NCBI GenBank assembly: GCA_964352625.1
Contig: CAYGSD010000004.1
Location: 62,001 to 126,000 of the forward strand
DNA: 64,000 nucleotides
Source: JAAEPI01 sp964352625
Lineage (GTDB): Bacteria; Bacteroidota; Bacteroidia; Cytophagales; Cyclobacteriaceae
Direction: 5' to 3'
Made by a program: the position numbers and the translations under genes. This document shows, piece after piece, positions 25,785-34,540 of this stretch (position 1 is the stretch's first letter; each line of letters begins with the position of its first letter). The notes beneath the pieces were generated by a model, which was given only the letters and a program-made list of their open reading frames with translations, made no database searches and was not told where the DNA came from.

Positions 25785-26505
25785 ACCTAATCTTCACTTT
25801 GGTGTTTTTGATTCTGCTCAACTCCTTGAGGTTTCCTTGCTCAAATAACTTAGGTAGCGCATTCAATGGGGTTCCTTTTTTTGCTTCGTAATTGATGTAA
25901 TCCTGTACGACGAACCCCTCAATTTTCCTTCGGTTGATAGCTTCTCTAAACCTCACCCCACCTCCTTCGGTCAGGTAACTATAGGCAAAAAAATCAATGG
26001 TTTTACTCTCCTTGTGAATCCAATACAGAAATACATCTTCATGATCTTCGCCACCACCATCTTCTGAAAAAGTAACTCTCACGCAATCGTAAGGCTCATT
26101 GTTAATGAGGTATTCACCGTCATAATTTTTGATCGCCCCTCGATCGTTAAGTACATATGGCACTTGGAAAAAATACAAAACCGAGTTAACGGAACTTGTG
26201 TATTTCTTTACCCATTCGTCCGTAACAGTCACAGTATCACCTTTAATTTTTCTAGTGAATCGAGAGCTGTTGACAAGTACGTCTTCTATAAAACCTAGCG
26301 AATCATCCTGCCACGAACGAGTGTAAGTGAATGCGTATTTTTCTCTGGTAACAGAATAGTGCTTGTCGCGGAAATCAAACTCGGCATACTTCCCTTGAAG
26401 GTCAGCACCATGGGCGATTATTGACTGGTCTATTAGTTGTTGGGCATCTGGTACAGACTGACTGCATGCCGAAGCGATAAGCAAAATGAAGAGAAACTTA
26501 TTCAT
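25777..26505 (-). CDS. DUF6503 family lipoprotein
   Basis: 242 residues from the ATG at 26505; MNKFLFILLIASACSQ is a lipoprotein signal peptide. The family pattern is clear: IDQSIIAHGADL, FDFRDKHYSV, SSVNSVLYFFQVPYVLND, YDCVRVTFSEDGGGEDHEDV and GGGVRFREAINRRKIEG. Function is unknown; the fold is probably a LolA/outer-membrane lipoprotein-like lipid-binding half barrel, by analogy only. A longer upstream start at 26547 would hide the lipobox behind a leader and is rejected. Confidence 0.82.
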   Translation of the reverse strand: MNKFLFILLIASACSQSVPDAQQLIDQSIIAHGADLQGKYAEFDFRDKHYSVTREKYAFTYTRSWQDDSLGFIEDVLVNSSRFTRKIKGDTVTVTDEWVKKYTSSVNSVLYFFQVPYVLNDRGAIKNYDGEYLINNEPYDCVRVTFSEDGGGEDHEDVFLYWIHKESKTIDFFAYSYLTEGGGVRFREAINRRKIEGFVVQDYINYEAKKGTPLNALPKLFEQGNLKELSRIKNTKVKIRSN

Positions 26506-26571
26506 TGCTTGACAAACGCTTGCGCTAACACTGAGTTCCGGTCCCATGCCGTAATGTTCTTCACAAGACAG

Positions 26572-27021
26572 TTAGTATACCTCGAGAATCTCTTGTTCGA
26601 TACCATTAATCTCAAATTTGGTTCTGGTAGTTTTAGAAACCAACGCCTTGCCGATAGGGGAGACAAGAGAGATAGCAAACACCGAATGGCCTAAAACTTC
26701 AATGGCTCCAAGCCCTACAGATAAGTAGTACCAGCCGTTGGACGTTCTGACTAAGCTTCCCAGACCAATGACAGAAGGACTTTTTTCAACCTTAATTTGG
26801 TTTAGGACCTTTGCTTGCTTTTGGACCTCTTCCAATCGGCCGGCAATTTTACCTTTCTCTTGGTTGATCATTTCCCGATTGGTCTCGTATTTATCGCCTG
26901 CACTGCTCTTGGTTTCAACCCCATAGGAAAGACCGAGTTGGTCCAATTCCCTATGTAGGTTGTCCAATTTCTCCTGGATCATGCCCAGACACTTCGAGTG
27001 AATGTGATCCTTGAGTTTCAT
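26572..27021 (-). CDS. GreA/GreB-like elongation factor family protein
   Basis: 149 residues. An N-terminal coiled coil with SAGDKYETNREM near residues 40-51 and a C-terminal FKBP-like domain with GLGSLVRTSNGWYYLSVGLG and ISLVSPIGKALV match the short Gre-like proteins of Bacteroidota, often mislabelled as 3-oxoacyl-ACP synthase. Gre factors stimulate transcript cleavage in paused RNA polymerase; whether this short form does is not established. It follows the aldehyde dehydrogenase gene after two bases. Confidence 0.75.
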   Translation of the reverse strand: MKLKDHIHSKCLGMIQEKLDNLHRELDQLGLSYGVETKSSAGDKYETNREMINQEKGKIAGRLEEVQKQAKVLNQIKVEKSPSVIGLGSLVRTSNGWYYLSVGLGAIEVLGHSVFAISLVSPIGKALVSKTTRTKFEINGIEQEILEVY

Positions 27022-27023
27022 AA

Positions 27024-28565
27024 TTATCCCAAATCAAATTTAATCCCCTGAGCGAGCGGCAATTCTTTAGAATAGTTGATGGTGTTGGTCTGGCGTCTCA
27101 TGTAGGCTTTCCATGCATCAGAGCCCGACTCTCTGCCTCCTCCCGTTTCTTTCTCACCACCAAACGCTCCGCCGATCTCCGCCCCAGACGTGCCTATGTT
27201 CACATTTGCGATTCCGCAATCAGAGCCCGCTTGAGAAAGGAACAGCTCCGATTCGCGAATATTAGTGGTCATGATGGCAGATGAGAGCCCTTGAGGTACG
27301 GCGTTCTGCATTTCTATTGCCTCTTCTATTGTTGAGTATTTTATCAAATAAAGAATGGGTGCGAATGTTTCATTGCACACTATTTCGTATTCATTCTTCA
27401 CCTCAAAAATGGCCGGTTTCACATAGCATCCCGAAGCATATTCGTCACCGGATAAAACCTCACCAGCAACGACCGTTTTTCCGCCTTCGGCAATTACTTT
27501 TTTCAAGGCTGATTCGTACATTTTCACTGCATCTTTATCAATGAGTGGCCCCACATGGTTATTTTCATCCAATGGATTTCCGATTTTCAATTGACCGTAG
27601 GCATTCGCCAATTTTTCCTTCATAATGTCATACACGCTTTCATGAATGATCAATCTTCGGGTAGAAGTACATCGCTGACCTGCAGTACCGACAGCTCCAA
27701 AAACTGCTCCTGGAATCACCAGATCAAGATCTGCGTGCTGAGAAATAATGATGGCGTTATTACCCCCCAATTCAAGAATTGATTTGCCAAGTCTTTTTCC
27801 GACTGCTTCTCCAACTGCTTTGCCCATTCTTGTGGAGCCTGTAGCAGAGATCAAAGGAACTCGGTGATCGTTAGAAAGTAATTTTCCGATTTCAGCATCT
27901 CCTATTATGAGCCCACTGATTCCATCAGGGAGATCATTCGCCTTTAGAACTTTAGCGATAATGTTTTGACAAGCGATGGCGGTAATTGGTGTTTTCTCGG
28001 AAGGTTTCCAGACACAAACATCTCCACAAACCCAAGCCAAGGCCGTGTTCCAAGCCCAGACGGCTACTGGGAAATTGAATGCTGAAATAATACCAACAAT
28101 GCCAAGCGGATGCCACTGCTCGTACATTCTGTGATAAGGACGTTCTGAGTGCATAGTCAGACCATAGAGCTGTCGGGACAAGCCAACTGCGAAATCACAG
28201 ATATCGATCATTTCTTGCACCTCACCTAGGCCTTCTTGGAGTGATTTGCCCATTTCGTATGAAACGAGCGTTCCGAGTTCGTCCTTATTAGCCCTCAACT
28301 CCTCACCAAATTGACGAACAATCTCTCCTCGCTGGGGTGCAGGCACAAGCCTCCAGGAAACGAATGCTTCCTGTGCTGCTTTTATTACGGCTTCATAATC
28401 TTGCTCACTTGCGGAGCTAACATGCGCAATTTCCTTTCCATCTACCGGACTATAAGAAGTGATTTTGCCTCCTCCTGTTTTCAGCCAGTTATTGCCGATT
28501 GCTGCGCCTGCATTGCTTTGTTCTACACCTAGTTTTTTGAGAATCTCAGAAATATTTCTAACCAT
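27024..28565 (-). CDS. Aldehyde dehydrogenase, ALDH7 (antiquitin-like)
   Basis: 513 residues from the ATG at 28565; the TTG at 28592 lies inside a -7 box and cannot be the start. Nucleophile Cys in GTAGQRCTSTRRL near residue 292, general base Glu in SILELGGNNAII near 258, and FNFPVAVWAWNTALAWVCGD and KPSEKTP for cofactor binding. The NNAI and CTSTRR forms point to ALDH7, which oxidises alpha-aminoadipate semialdehyde in lysine degradation. The specific substrate is inferred from family. It precedes the Gre-like gene. Confidence 0.88.
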   Translation of the reverse strand: MVRNISEILKKLGVEQSNAGAAIGNNWLKTGGGKITSYSPVDGKEIAHVSSASEQDYEAVIKAAQEAFVSWRLVPAPQRGEIVRQFGEELRANKDELGTLVSYEMGKSLQEGLGEVQEMIDICDFAVGLSRQLYGLTMHSERPYHRMYEQWHPLGIVGIISAFNFPVAVWAWNTALAWVCGDVCVWKPSEKTPITAIACQNIIAKVLKANDLPDGISGLIIGDAEIGKLLSNDHRVPLISATGSTRMGKAVGEAVGKRLGKSILELGGNNAIIISQHADLDLVIPGAVFGAVGTAGQRCTSTRRLIIHESVYDIMKEKLANAYGQLKIGNPLDENNHVGPLIDKDAVKMYESALKKVIAEGGKTVVAGEVLSGDEYASGCYVKPAIFEVKNEYEIVCNETFAPILYLIKYSTIEEAIEMQNAVPQGLSSAIMTTNIRESELFLSQAGSDCGIANVNIGTSGAEIGGAFGGEKETGGGRESGSDAWKAYMRRQTNTINYSKELPLAQGIKFDLG

Positions 28566-28589
28566 TTTTGGGTAATTTTTGGGAAAGCG

Positions 28590-28597
28590 CAAATGTA
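28590..28597 (-). promoter_or_regulatory. Bacteroidota -7 box (TACATTTG) for the ALDH operon
   Basis: Perfect TAnnTTTG on the minus strand, about 25 bases before the ATG at 28565. It decides against the TTG start at 28592, which would fall inside the box. Confidence 0.6.
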
Positions 28598-28662
28598 ATC
28601 AAAGCCAACATTCGGCTACCTTCAATTTTCCATTGTATATTAGAAGTCTGCCACCACCCCTC

Positions 28663-29214
28663 ATGCTGTCCGAGATACAACAAAAAAAGATTGAGCACTT
28701 GTTCAATGTGCTAGACGCCAATAAAAATGGCGAACTTCAGTTGGATGATTTCGTGCATGTGGCGGAGGAAATCATTGCGCAGTTGAGTTTAGAGAAAAAT
28801 TCCCGTGCGGCTAAGCTGATTCTCATCAAGGCAAATCGCCTGTTTGTTCAATTTCTCATTGATACCAATCAACCCGACATGCATATTGGTATTTGGGATT
28901 GGATGAAATTTTTCGAAAAGGAATTCAATAGAAATGGGCAGGGGCTTCTTCACCATTTCATCCATCGGACGTCTTACCACGTCTTTTCCTTGTTCGATTT
29001 GAACCGAGATAAATTTATATCATTTGAGGAGTATGAAAACATGTGGAGCGTTTATAAAATACCTCCAGATGAGTGCAGAGCCAGTTTTGAACGTCTTGAT
29101 CAGAATGATGATAAGCTTATTTCCGCAAGTGAAATGGTGGATGGTCTGGAAGATTTTTTCAAATCCAATAAGTACGAAGCTCCCGGTAATTTGATTTTTG
29201 GTGAGTGGAGATAA
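28663..29214 (+). CDS. EF-hand calcium-binding protein
   Basis: 183 residues from the ATG at 28663; an upstream frame from 28579 adds 28 residues of no visible value and crosses the divergent promoter. Three calcium loops are visible: DANKNGELQLDDF near residue 19, DLNRDKFISFEEY near 110 and DQNDDKLISASEM near 144. The layout, with a long helical spacer between the first and second, resembles calerythrin/sarcoplasmic calcium-binding proteins. No signal peptide, so cytoplasmic; a buffer or sensor role is inferred. Confidence 0.88.
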   Translation: MLSEIQQKKIEHLFNVLDANKNGELQLDDFVHVAEEIIAQLSLEKNSRAAKLILIKANRLFVQFLIDTNQPDMHIGIWDWMKFFEKEFNRNGQGLLHHFIHRTSYHVFSLFDLNRDKFISFEEYENMWSVYKIPPDECRASFERLDQNDDKLISASEMVDGLEDFFKSNKYEAPGNLIFGEWR

Positions 29215-29215
29215 A

Positions 29216-29243
29216 AAAACCTCGCCAATTTTGACGAGGTTTT
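29216..29243. terminator. Bidirectional hairpin terminator
   Basis: AAAACCTCG pairs with CGAGGTTTT with T-runs on both strands, between the convergent EF-hand and HtrA genes. Confidence 0.9.
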
Positions 29244-29263
29244 AATTTTCTAAGTCGGGGTTT

Positions 29264-30718
29264 TTACCAGCCTATTCCGTAATAAGCCTTTTCACCGTCT
29301 GGGTAGTACCCCTCAATCAGCAGGCCATCCCCCTCTATTGCGTTAATTATTTTTATAAAATCCTCCAGTTCATAAACCTTCGTCTTGTCGATTCTGGTGA
29401 TAATGAACCCTGCTTTAATGCCAGCTGCTTGCCATTTTCCTCTACCTATCTCCGCGACTTGCACACCGCCATCTATTTCTAGTTCACTTTTCATTTCCTT
29501 GGACACAGGTTCAAAAATTGCCCCTTCACTTCGGAAGGAGTTTGAAACTTCAACAATATTGGTGGTGCCACTGTCATTTTTCAAGGTAGCGAAAGACTCC
29601 TTTGTTTTGTTGTCTCGAATATATGTGACCTTTATCCGGTCACCTGGTCTATTAAGAGCAACCTCTTCCTGAAGTTCCGCTACGGTGCGCACTTTCTTTT
29701 CATTGATGGCCACAATCACATCGCCATTTTCAAGACCGGCTTCTGCTGCGGCGCTGTTGAAATTCACCTCCTGCACATATACACCTTGCAGCAAATCAAG
29801 TCCTTTCTGATTTGCTAGTTCAGCACTCACATCCTGAATCTGAATACCCAATAACGCCCGCTGGACAGTGCCATATTCTTTGAGATCATCAACAACTTTT
29901 CTTACTAGGGAAGTGGGGATAGCAAAGGAATATCCAGCAAAAGCTCCCGTGGGGGAGGCAATGGCGGTGTTAATTCCAACCAGTTCACCCTTTAAATTCA
30001 CAAGTGCGCCACCGCTGTTTCCAGGGTTTACCGCAGCGTCAGTCTGAATAAATGATTCTAATCTATACTGACCGGAAAGGATATTTATACTTCTTGCTTT
30101 GGCGCTTACGATCCCTGCGGTAACGGTGGATCGGAATTCAAATGGATTCCCTATAGCTAGTACCCATTCGCCGATTTGGATATTTCCTGAGTCACCGAAT
30201 TTGACAGCTTTTAGGTTTTTCTCTTCCACCTTGATCAAAGCAATATCTGTAGATGGATCTGTTCCGATAATTTCAGCGTCGTATATCCTATTGTCACTCA
30301 ACATTACTTGTATCTCTGAAGCTCCCTCCACCACGTGATTGTTGGTGGCGATGTAGCCATCTTCTGACACAATCACGCCCGATCCTGCTCCTCTCGATTG
30401 ATTTTGATCTCGAAATCGATCACCAAAGTATTCTTTAAAAAAATCATTGAATGGGTTCTCGGCTGCTCTTCCGTTTTCGTAAATGGTGCGGATGTGCACT
30501 ACTGAAGGTGTGGCCGATTTGGCCGCAAACACAAAATTGAGTCCTTCCGGAACTACAAAATCTGTGGAATCAAATACGTAATTAGTGAAATTTACAGGAG
30601 AAGAATTGTCAGGAATCGATCTAGCTGAACCCTGATCCCACACTGAAAGTAAAATGACTGCTACCAATAGACCACCTATGGCCGATGAAAGTAGCATTTG
30701 TAGAAATCCTTTATTCAT
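29264..30718 (-). CDS. HtrA/Deg family serine protease
   Basis: 484 residues. An N-terminal membrane segment (MLLSSAIGGLLVAVILLSVW) anchors or exports it. Trypsin-like triad: His in ATNNHVVEGA near residue 129, Asp in PSTDIALIKVEE near 159, Ser in NPGNSGGALVN near 238. Two PDZ domains follow (about 290-380 and 400-480). It degrades or refolds damaged envelope proteins in the periplasm. The Hsp20 gene lies immediately upstream on the same strand but has its own terminator. Confidence 0.94.
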   Translation of the reverse strand: MNKGFLQMLLSSAIGGLLVAVILLSVWDQGSARSIPDNSSPVNFTNYVFDSTDFVVPEGLNFVFAAKSATPSVVHIRTIYENGRAAENPFNDFFKEYFGDRFRDQNQSRGAGSGVIVSEDGYIATNNHVVEGASEIQVMLSDNRIYDAEIIGTDPSTDIALIKVEEKNLKAVKFGDSGNIQIGEWVLAIGNPFEFRSTVTAGIVSAKARSINILSGQYRLESFIQTDAAVNPGNSGGALVNLKGELVGINTAIASPTGAFAGYSFAIPTSLVRKVVDDLKEYGTVQRALLGIQIQDVSAELANQKGLDLLQGVYVQEVNFNSAAAEAGLENGDVIVAINEKKVRTVAELQEEVALNRPGDRIKVTYIRDNKTKESFATLKNDSGTTNIVEVSNSFRSEGAIFEPVSKEMKSELEIDGGVQVAEIGRGKWQAAGIKAGFIITRIDKTKVYELEDFIKIINAIEGDGLLIEGYYPDGEKAYYGIGW

Positions 30719-30802
30719 GTCGATGATTTTTTGATTTAACTAAGTTAAGCACCAATAGGTTTTGCGAAACTTATTTAATGCAATTGCTTAACAGGAATTA
30801 AC

Positions 30803-30841
30803 AAAAAAAAGAGGTGGTTCCGAGAACCGGAGACCACCTCT
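30803..30841 (-). terminator. Terminator after the Hsp20 gene
   Basis: AGAGGTGGT pairs with ACCACCTCT; read on the minus strand it is followed by eight T. It separates hsp20 from htrA. Confidence 0.9.
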
Positions 30842-30856
30842 AACTCACCACTCTAC

Positions 30857-31285
30857 CTAACCTATTTTTATCAATTTCTTAGTGGTTTTCTTTTCATCCT
30901 TTGGAAGGGAAATGAACAGAATTCCATCTTCTTGTTTTGCGCTGATTTTCTCAACATTTACCAAGTCTGGCAAGGTGAAGGATCGGCTGAATTTACCGAA
31001 GTAGCTCTCTCGAGAATGGAAATTCTTGTCCTTGCTTTCGTTCTCATATTTCCTTTCTCCGCTGATCGTAAGCTGATCATTTTCCACGGCAATATTCACA
31101 TCGGATTTTTTCACACCTGGAATGTGCAATTGAAGTTCGAAGGAACTCTCAGTCTCTGCAATGTCCACAGATGGCGTGAAATCCATTTGATATCCACCTT
31201 GGAATTTGTCATCAAAGAACTTGTCTAACAGGCTGCTAAATGTTGTCGGCCTGTAATTGTTTGGGTTGTATTTTACTAATGTCAT
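30857..31285 (-). CDS. Hsp20/alpha-crystallin small heat-shock protein
   Basis: 142 residues. The alpha-crystallin domain spans about residues 35-142: FTPSVDIAETESSFELQLHIPGV, then LTISGERKYE and GKFSRSFTLPDLVN, closing with DGILFISLPKDEK. ATP-independent chaperone that holds unfolding proteins in the cytoplasm. It stands between two hairpin terminators and so forms a single-gene unit. Confidence 0.95.
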   Translation of the reverse strand: MTLVKYNPNNYRPTTFSSLLDKFFDDKFQGGYQMDFTPSVDIAETESSFELQLHIPGVKKSDVNIAVENDQLTISGERKYENESKDKNFHSRESYFGKFSRSFTLPDLVNVEKISAKQEDGILFISLPKDEKKTTKKLIKIG

Positions 31286-31418
31286 CGTCTTAAAAGTTTG
31301 AGTTTATAATTCTTTTGTTTTTGGAATGCATTAGAGAAAAATTTGTACCAATGGATAAATGAAGACAATATGGCCGAAAAAAATACTAGTAAAAGAAAGT
31401 ATGCTGACTATGTGGCAC

Positions 31419-31448
31419 AAAAAAGGGCTCACCCTTGCGGGTGAACCC
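31419..31448 (-). terminator. Terminator after the coiled-coil gene
   Basis: GGTTCACCC pairs, with one mismatch, with GGGTGAGCC on the minus strand and is followed by six T. It ends the three-gene operon that starts at 33057. Confidence 0.8.
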
Positions 31449-31474
31449 CGAACCTACCTAGCATGGTTCTCACT

Positions 31475-32377
31475 TTAACTCTTAATGGCTATGACCAGAT
31501 AGTTAGATAATTTCCAGAATTCAGCAGGATCAGTGATCTCAATATGGCTGATGTTGTCGCCATCTGAAACCAGCCTGAATGAGGAGCTTGGGTGCTCCGT
31601 GACTACATCTACTTTAGATGCGTCTAGGTAAAGTTTGTCAGTTGAGCGAATGTCCACTTCTGTGAAGTTTTCCACCACAGCATTGTCCGCCAGTTGGGTG
31701 CTTTTACCAAGTCCTAAAAAGCCGCCTTCTTTCTTAATCAGTTGTTGTTTTTCCAACTCATCTTTCGAGCCAATGGCAATGAATGCGGTGTGCGATTTTA
31801 AGTCCTGCTTAAGGAGTTCGTCCATCTGATCACTTATAGTAAACAGCTGCTCCTCGTTTTCTTTTTCCAAAGATTCGACACTGCTCCTGAGCCCGGCGAT
31901 CTGAATATCCTTTGTTTTGAGGTCCTCTTTTAGGAGAGCGACTGACTGAGTTCGATCTTGAAGTTCCTTGTTTAATTGATTGACCCTTCTCCTGAATGAA
32001 TTCAAATCCAGGTCAGATTTTTCCAATTGCTGCACCAGATTAGAGATGCGTGAATTAGCGGAGAGGATCAAACTATCGATAGCCTCCATGTCATTTAAAA
32101 TTTGATCTTGAGAATAACCTGAATGCTCATCAAGAGATCGATCAGTCATTATGTTCTCTCTATTCTTGATTCTTTCTACTTCAGCCTCTATTCCGAAGAG
32201 CAGATCGACAGCTTGATTATATGCAGAGTCTCGCTGTGCTAACTCTTCTTCAAGCATTGCGGATTCGTGCATTAAGACTTCCTTGTCTTCTTTCATAGTT
32301 GTGATGAAGTAGATCATACCAACTACCATAGCCAAGCCGACTATGAACAGTATTACTTTTTGATTTTTCGTTTTCAT
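31475..32377 (-). CDS. Membrane-anchored coiled-coil protein
   Basis: 300 residues. One N-terminal membrane helix (VILFIVGLAMVVGMIYFITT, about residues 9-28) is followed by about 160 residues of heptad-rich coiled coil, including NQLNKELQDRTQ and SSVESLEKENEEQL. The C-terminal 100 residues form a small compact domain with TAFIAIGSKDELEKQQLI, GGFLGLGKSTQL and DKLYLDASKV. Similar Bacteroidota proteins have been named collagen-binding adhesins, which I would not rely on. It is the last gene of an operon with a small membrane peptide and a barrel protein. Confidence 0.7.
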   Translation of the reverse strand: MKTKNQKVILFIVGLAMVVGMIYFITTMKEDKEVLMHESAMLEEELAQRDSAYNQAVDLLFGIEAEVERIKNRENIMTDRSLDEHSGYSQDQILNDMEAIDSLILSANSRISNLVQQLEKSDLDLNSFRRRVNQLNKELQDRTQSVALLKEDLKTKDIQIAGLRSSVESLEKENEEQLFTISDQMDELLKQDLKSHTAFIAIGSKDELEKQQLIKKEGGFLGLGKSTQLADNAVVENFTEVDIRSTDKLYLDASKVDVVTEHPSSSFRLVSDGDNISHIEITDPAEFWKLSNYLVIAIKS

Positions 32378-32389
32378 AATTAAGGGGGT

Positions 32390-32545
32390 TTAAAATTCTT
32401 TAGTTTCTATAAGCCATCTCTTGAGCGAATGCAGTCGAAAAATTACTGGGAGCTTTTCTCGGTACTCTTCACGGTATTTTCTCAGGTGCATGATGCCGAT
32501 GGTGGTGGAACCTGCTAGTATGTAAATGATAGCCAAAGTTTCCAT
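32390..32545 (-). CDS. 51-residue membrane peptide
   Basis: A short frame from the ATG at 32545 to a TAA, reading METLAIIYILAGSTTIGIMH and then a basic, amphipathic tail with LRKYREEYREKLP and LKRWLIETKEF. One membrane helix (about residues 4-19) followed by positive charges would place the tail in the cytoplasm. It fills the gap between the barrel gene (11 bases) and the coiled-coil gene (12 bases), on the same strand, so operon spacing supports it as real. No family is recognised. Confidence 0.6.
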   Translation of the reverse strand: METLAIIYILAGSTTIGIMHLRKYREEYREKLPVIFRLHSLKRWLIETKEF

Positions 32546-32556
32546 GGTCGTTTTGT

Positions 32557-33057
32557 TTAGAATGTTACTTTTATTCCTAATCCGGGATCAAGGGCAATGA
32601 ATGCATCGCCATTGTCAACTACTTCTAAGAATGGTTTTAGGTCCAAGCTTATCGCTATTGGCACTTCCTGAATTTTGTACTCAATCCCGAAAATACCGTC
32701 GACTCCTACACCAAATCCGGTGGTTTCACGTCTGTAAAGACCTTCACCTCTTATGACATCTGATTGTGTGGCAATGTGCCCACCGATACCGTAGTACCAG
32801 TTCAAACCTGCTACGTCGAAAGCCGGCGTGTACTTTTCTAGTAAGAGCGTTGCTGAAAAGGCGTTGGGGTAGAAGCCGATGATTCCTTCAAAAGCGGTAG
32901 TGCTTGATTTGAAATGCTTTATTGTCAATCCCGATGTTCCCATGCCTCTGATACCAATTGCAGTATTGTATGAGGTTCCTGTTTTCAGGGTTTGAGAGCT
33001 GGCCATAGTGGCCAAAAGGATTGTAATTGAAAAGGCTAAGTATTTGATTGTTCTCAT
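32557..33057 (-). CDS. Small outer-membrane beta-barrel-like protein
   Basis: 166 residues with signal peptide MRTIKYLAFSITILLATMASSQ. Alternating strands with Gly and aromatics (TAFEGIIGFYPNAFSATLLLE, LNWYYGIGGHIATQ, GFGVGVDGIFGIEYKI) and a C-terminal PGLGIKVTF suggest an 8-stranded barrel. First gene of a likely three-gene operon. A sigma-54-like promoter lies 34 bases upstream, next to the gene for a sigma-54 activator. Confidence 0.72.
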   Translation of the reverse strand: MRTIKYLAFSITILLATMASSQTLKTGTSYNTAIGIRGMGTSGLTIKHFKSSTTAFEGIIGFYPNAFSATLLLEKYTPAFDVAGLNWYYGIGGHIATQSDVIRGEGLYRRETTGFGVGVDGIFGIEYKIQEVPIAISLDLKPFLEVVDNGDAFIALDPGLGIKVTF

Positions 33058-33090
33058 GATTTCTTGTTTTGAGTATTTGGCTACAAGAAA

Positions 33091-33107
33091 TACAAGAGAC
33101 GTTCCTA
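33091..33107 (-). promoter_or_regulatory. Weak sigma-54-type promoter
   Basis: Minus strand TAGGAACGTCTCTTGTA: GG and GT with 10 bases between, against the consensus TGGCACG-N4-TTGC. One of the key bases is off (GT for GC). Transcription would start near 33080, 23 bases before the ATG at 33057. Confidence 0.4.
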
Positions 33108-33196
33108 AAATTCAAATACTTGAATAACAGTGAGTTAGGAGAGGGAGTCCTGTAAGAATTTTCTCGAAATGAGAAACTAGAGTGAAAAACGAGAAT

Positions 33197-34540
33197 CTAG
33201 CTAGGGTTTTCTTTCAGTAAACGATAAATGGTGGATTGACCAATGTCCAGTAGGTTTGATACCTTCTTGATGTCATCATTGTGATTTTTTAGGTATAACC
33301 TGATGATCTTCATTTGGTAGTCCTTCATTGTCATGTTTTCTGACATGACTTCCGTTACCACATCGCGCTGAGCGAATGAAATGTCATCCGCATGAATCTC
33401 ATCACCGTCTGCCATGACCATGGATAATTCTACTATTGATTTTAATTCTCGGACATTGCCAGGATACCCGTATCCCATTAGTTTGTGAAGTGCGTCTTTT
33501 GAAAAGGATCTAACCGTCTGACCGTTTTCCTTAGCAAAAGAAGCTGCGAAGTGCTTGGCCAAAATGAGGATGTCTTTTTCTCGATCTCTAAGAGGAGGCA
33601 GCTCAATTGGCAAACCAAATAGCCTGTAATACAGATCCTCTCTGAAATTCCCAGCTTTCATTTCATCCAGAAGATTTCTATGAGTAGCCACTAAAACCCT
33701 ACAATTAATTTTGATGGTCTTGGATCCGCCCACTCTGGTGATTTCTTTCTCTTGCAATGCACGAAGCAGTTTGGCTTGAATGGAGATGTCCATTTCTCCT
33801 ATTTCGTCAAGAAAAATTGTGCTGCCTTGTGCTTGCTCAAATTTCCCAATGTGCTGCCCCGAAGCTCCCGTAAACGACCCTTTTTCGTGCCCGAACAATT
33901 CACTTTCTATGAGATCCTTTGGGATGGCTCCCATGTTTACTGGCACAAACGGATTTTTTTTCAGATCACTGTTGTAGTGGATAGCCTTGGCGACTACTTC
34001 CTTGCCAGTGCCAGTTTCACCGGTAATCATGACGGTGATGTTGGTTCCAATGGCTTTTTCGATCAGTCTAAGTACCTTTTTGATGCTTTCACTCTGACCG
34101 ATTAGGTTCGTTCGGAAATTATACTTTTTCTCTACTTCCTTTTGCAGGGTCTCTACCTTTTCGGTCAGTTTTTTATTAGAACCAAATTGATTCATCAGGT
34201 GGATGAGCCTGTCGCGGATGTCTTCTGTTTTGGTCAGATAATCAAATGCACCTTTTTTAAGCAGGGAAATTGCGGTTTCTATTTCTTGTTGCTCAGAAAT
34301 GACGATGATTTCAATGGACGGATCAAAGGACTTTATTTGATCGAAAAGTTCCTCGCCTGTTTGATCAGGTAGGCGATAATCTAAGGTGACAACCTGAGGC
34401 TTTTCTTTAAGGGCGGCTAAAAGGTCTTTTCCACTGGAAAATGACTTTACCTCATGATCGGGATTTAGACTTAGGGTATGAACCAATAATTTTTGATACC
34501 ATTCATCATCTTCAACGACGAAAATTTTAACTGCACTCAT
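33197..34540 (-). CDS. NtrC-family sigma-54 response regulator
   Basis: 447 residues. Receiver domain (1-120) with Asp54 in TLDYRLPD as phosphorylation site; AAA+ domain (about 145-380) with Walker A GETGTGKE, GSFTGA (the sigma-54 contact loop, usually GAFTGA) and Walker B IFLDEIGEM; C-terminal Fis-type helix-turn-helix with DIKKVSNLLDIGQSTIYRLL. It activates sigma-54 promoters on phosphorylation. Its ATG overlaps the stop of the hybrid kinase gene (ATGA), so the kinase is its natural partner. Nearby genes carry sigma-54-like promoters. Confidence 0.95.
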   Translation of the reverse strand: MSAVKIFVVEDDEWYQKLLVHTLSLNPDHEVKSFSSGKDLLAALKEKPQVVTLDYRLPDQTGEELFDQIKSFDPSIEIIVISEQQEIETAISLLKKGAFDYLTKTEDIRDRLIHLMNQFGSNKKLTEKVETLQKEVEKKYNFRTNLIGQSESIKKVLRLIEKAIGTNITVMITGETGTGKEVVAKAIHYNSDLKKNPFVPVNMGAIPKDLIESELFGHEKGSFTGASGQHIGKFEQAQGSTIFLDEIGEMDISIQAKLLRALQEKEITRVGGSKTIKINCRVLVATHRNLLDEMKAGNFREDLYYRLFGLPIELPPLRDREKDILILAKHFAASFAKENGQTVRSFSKDALHKLMGYGYPGNVRELKSIVELSMVMADGDEIHADDISFAQRDVVTEVMSENMTMKDYQMKIIRLYLKNHNDDIKKVSNLLDIGQSTIYRLLKENPS

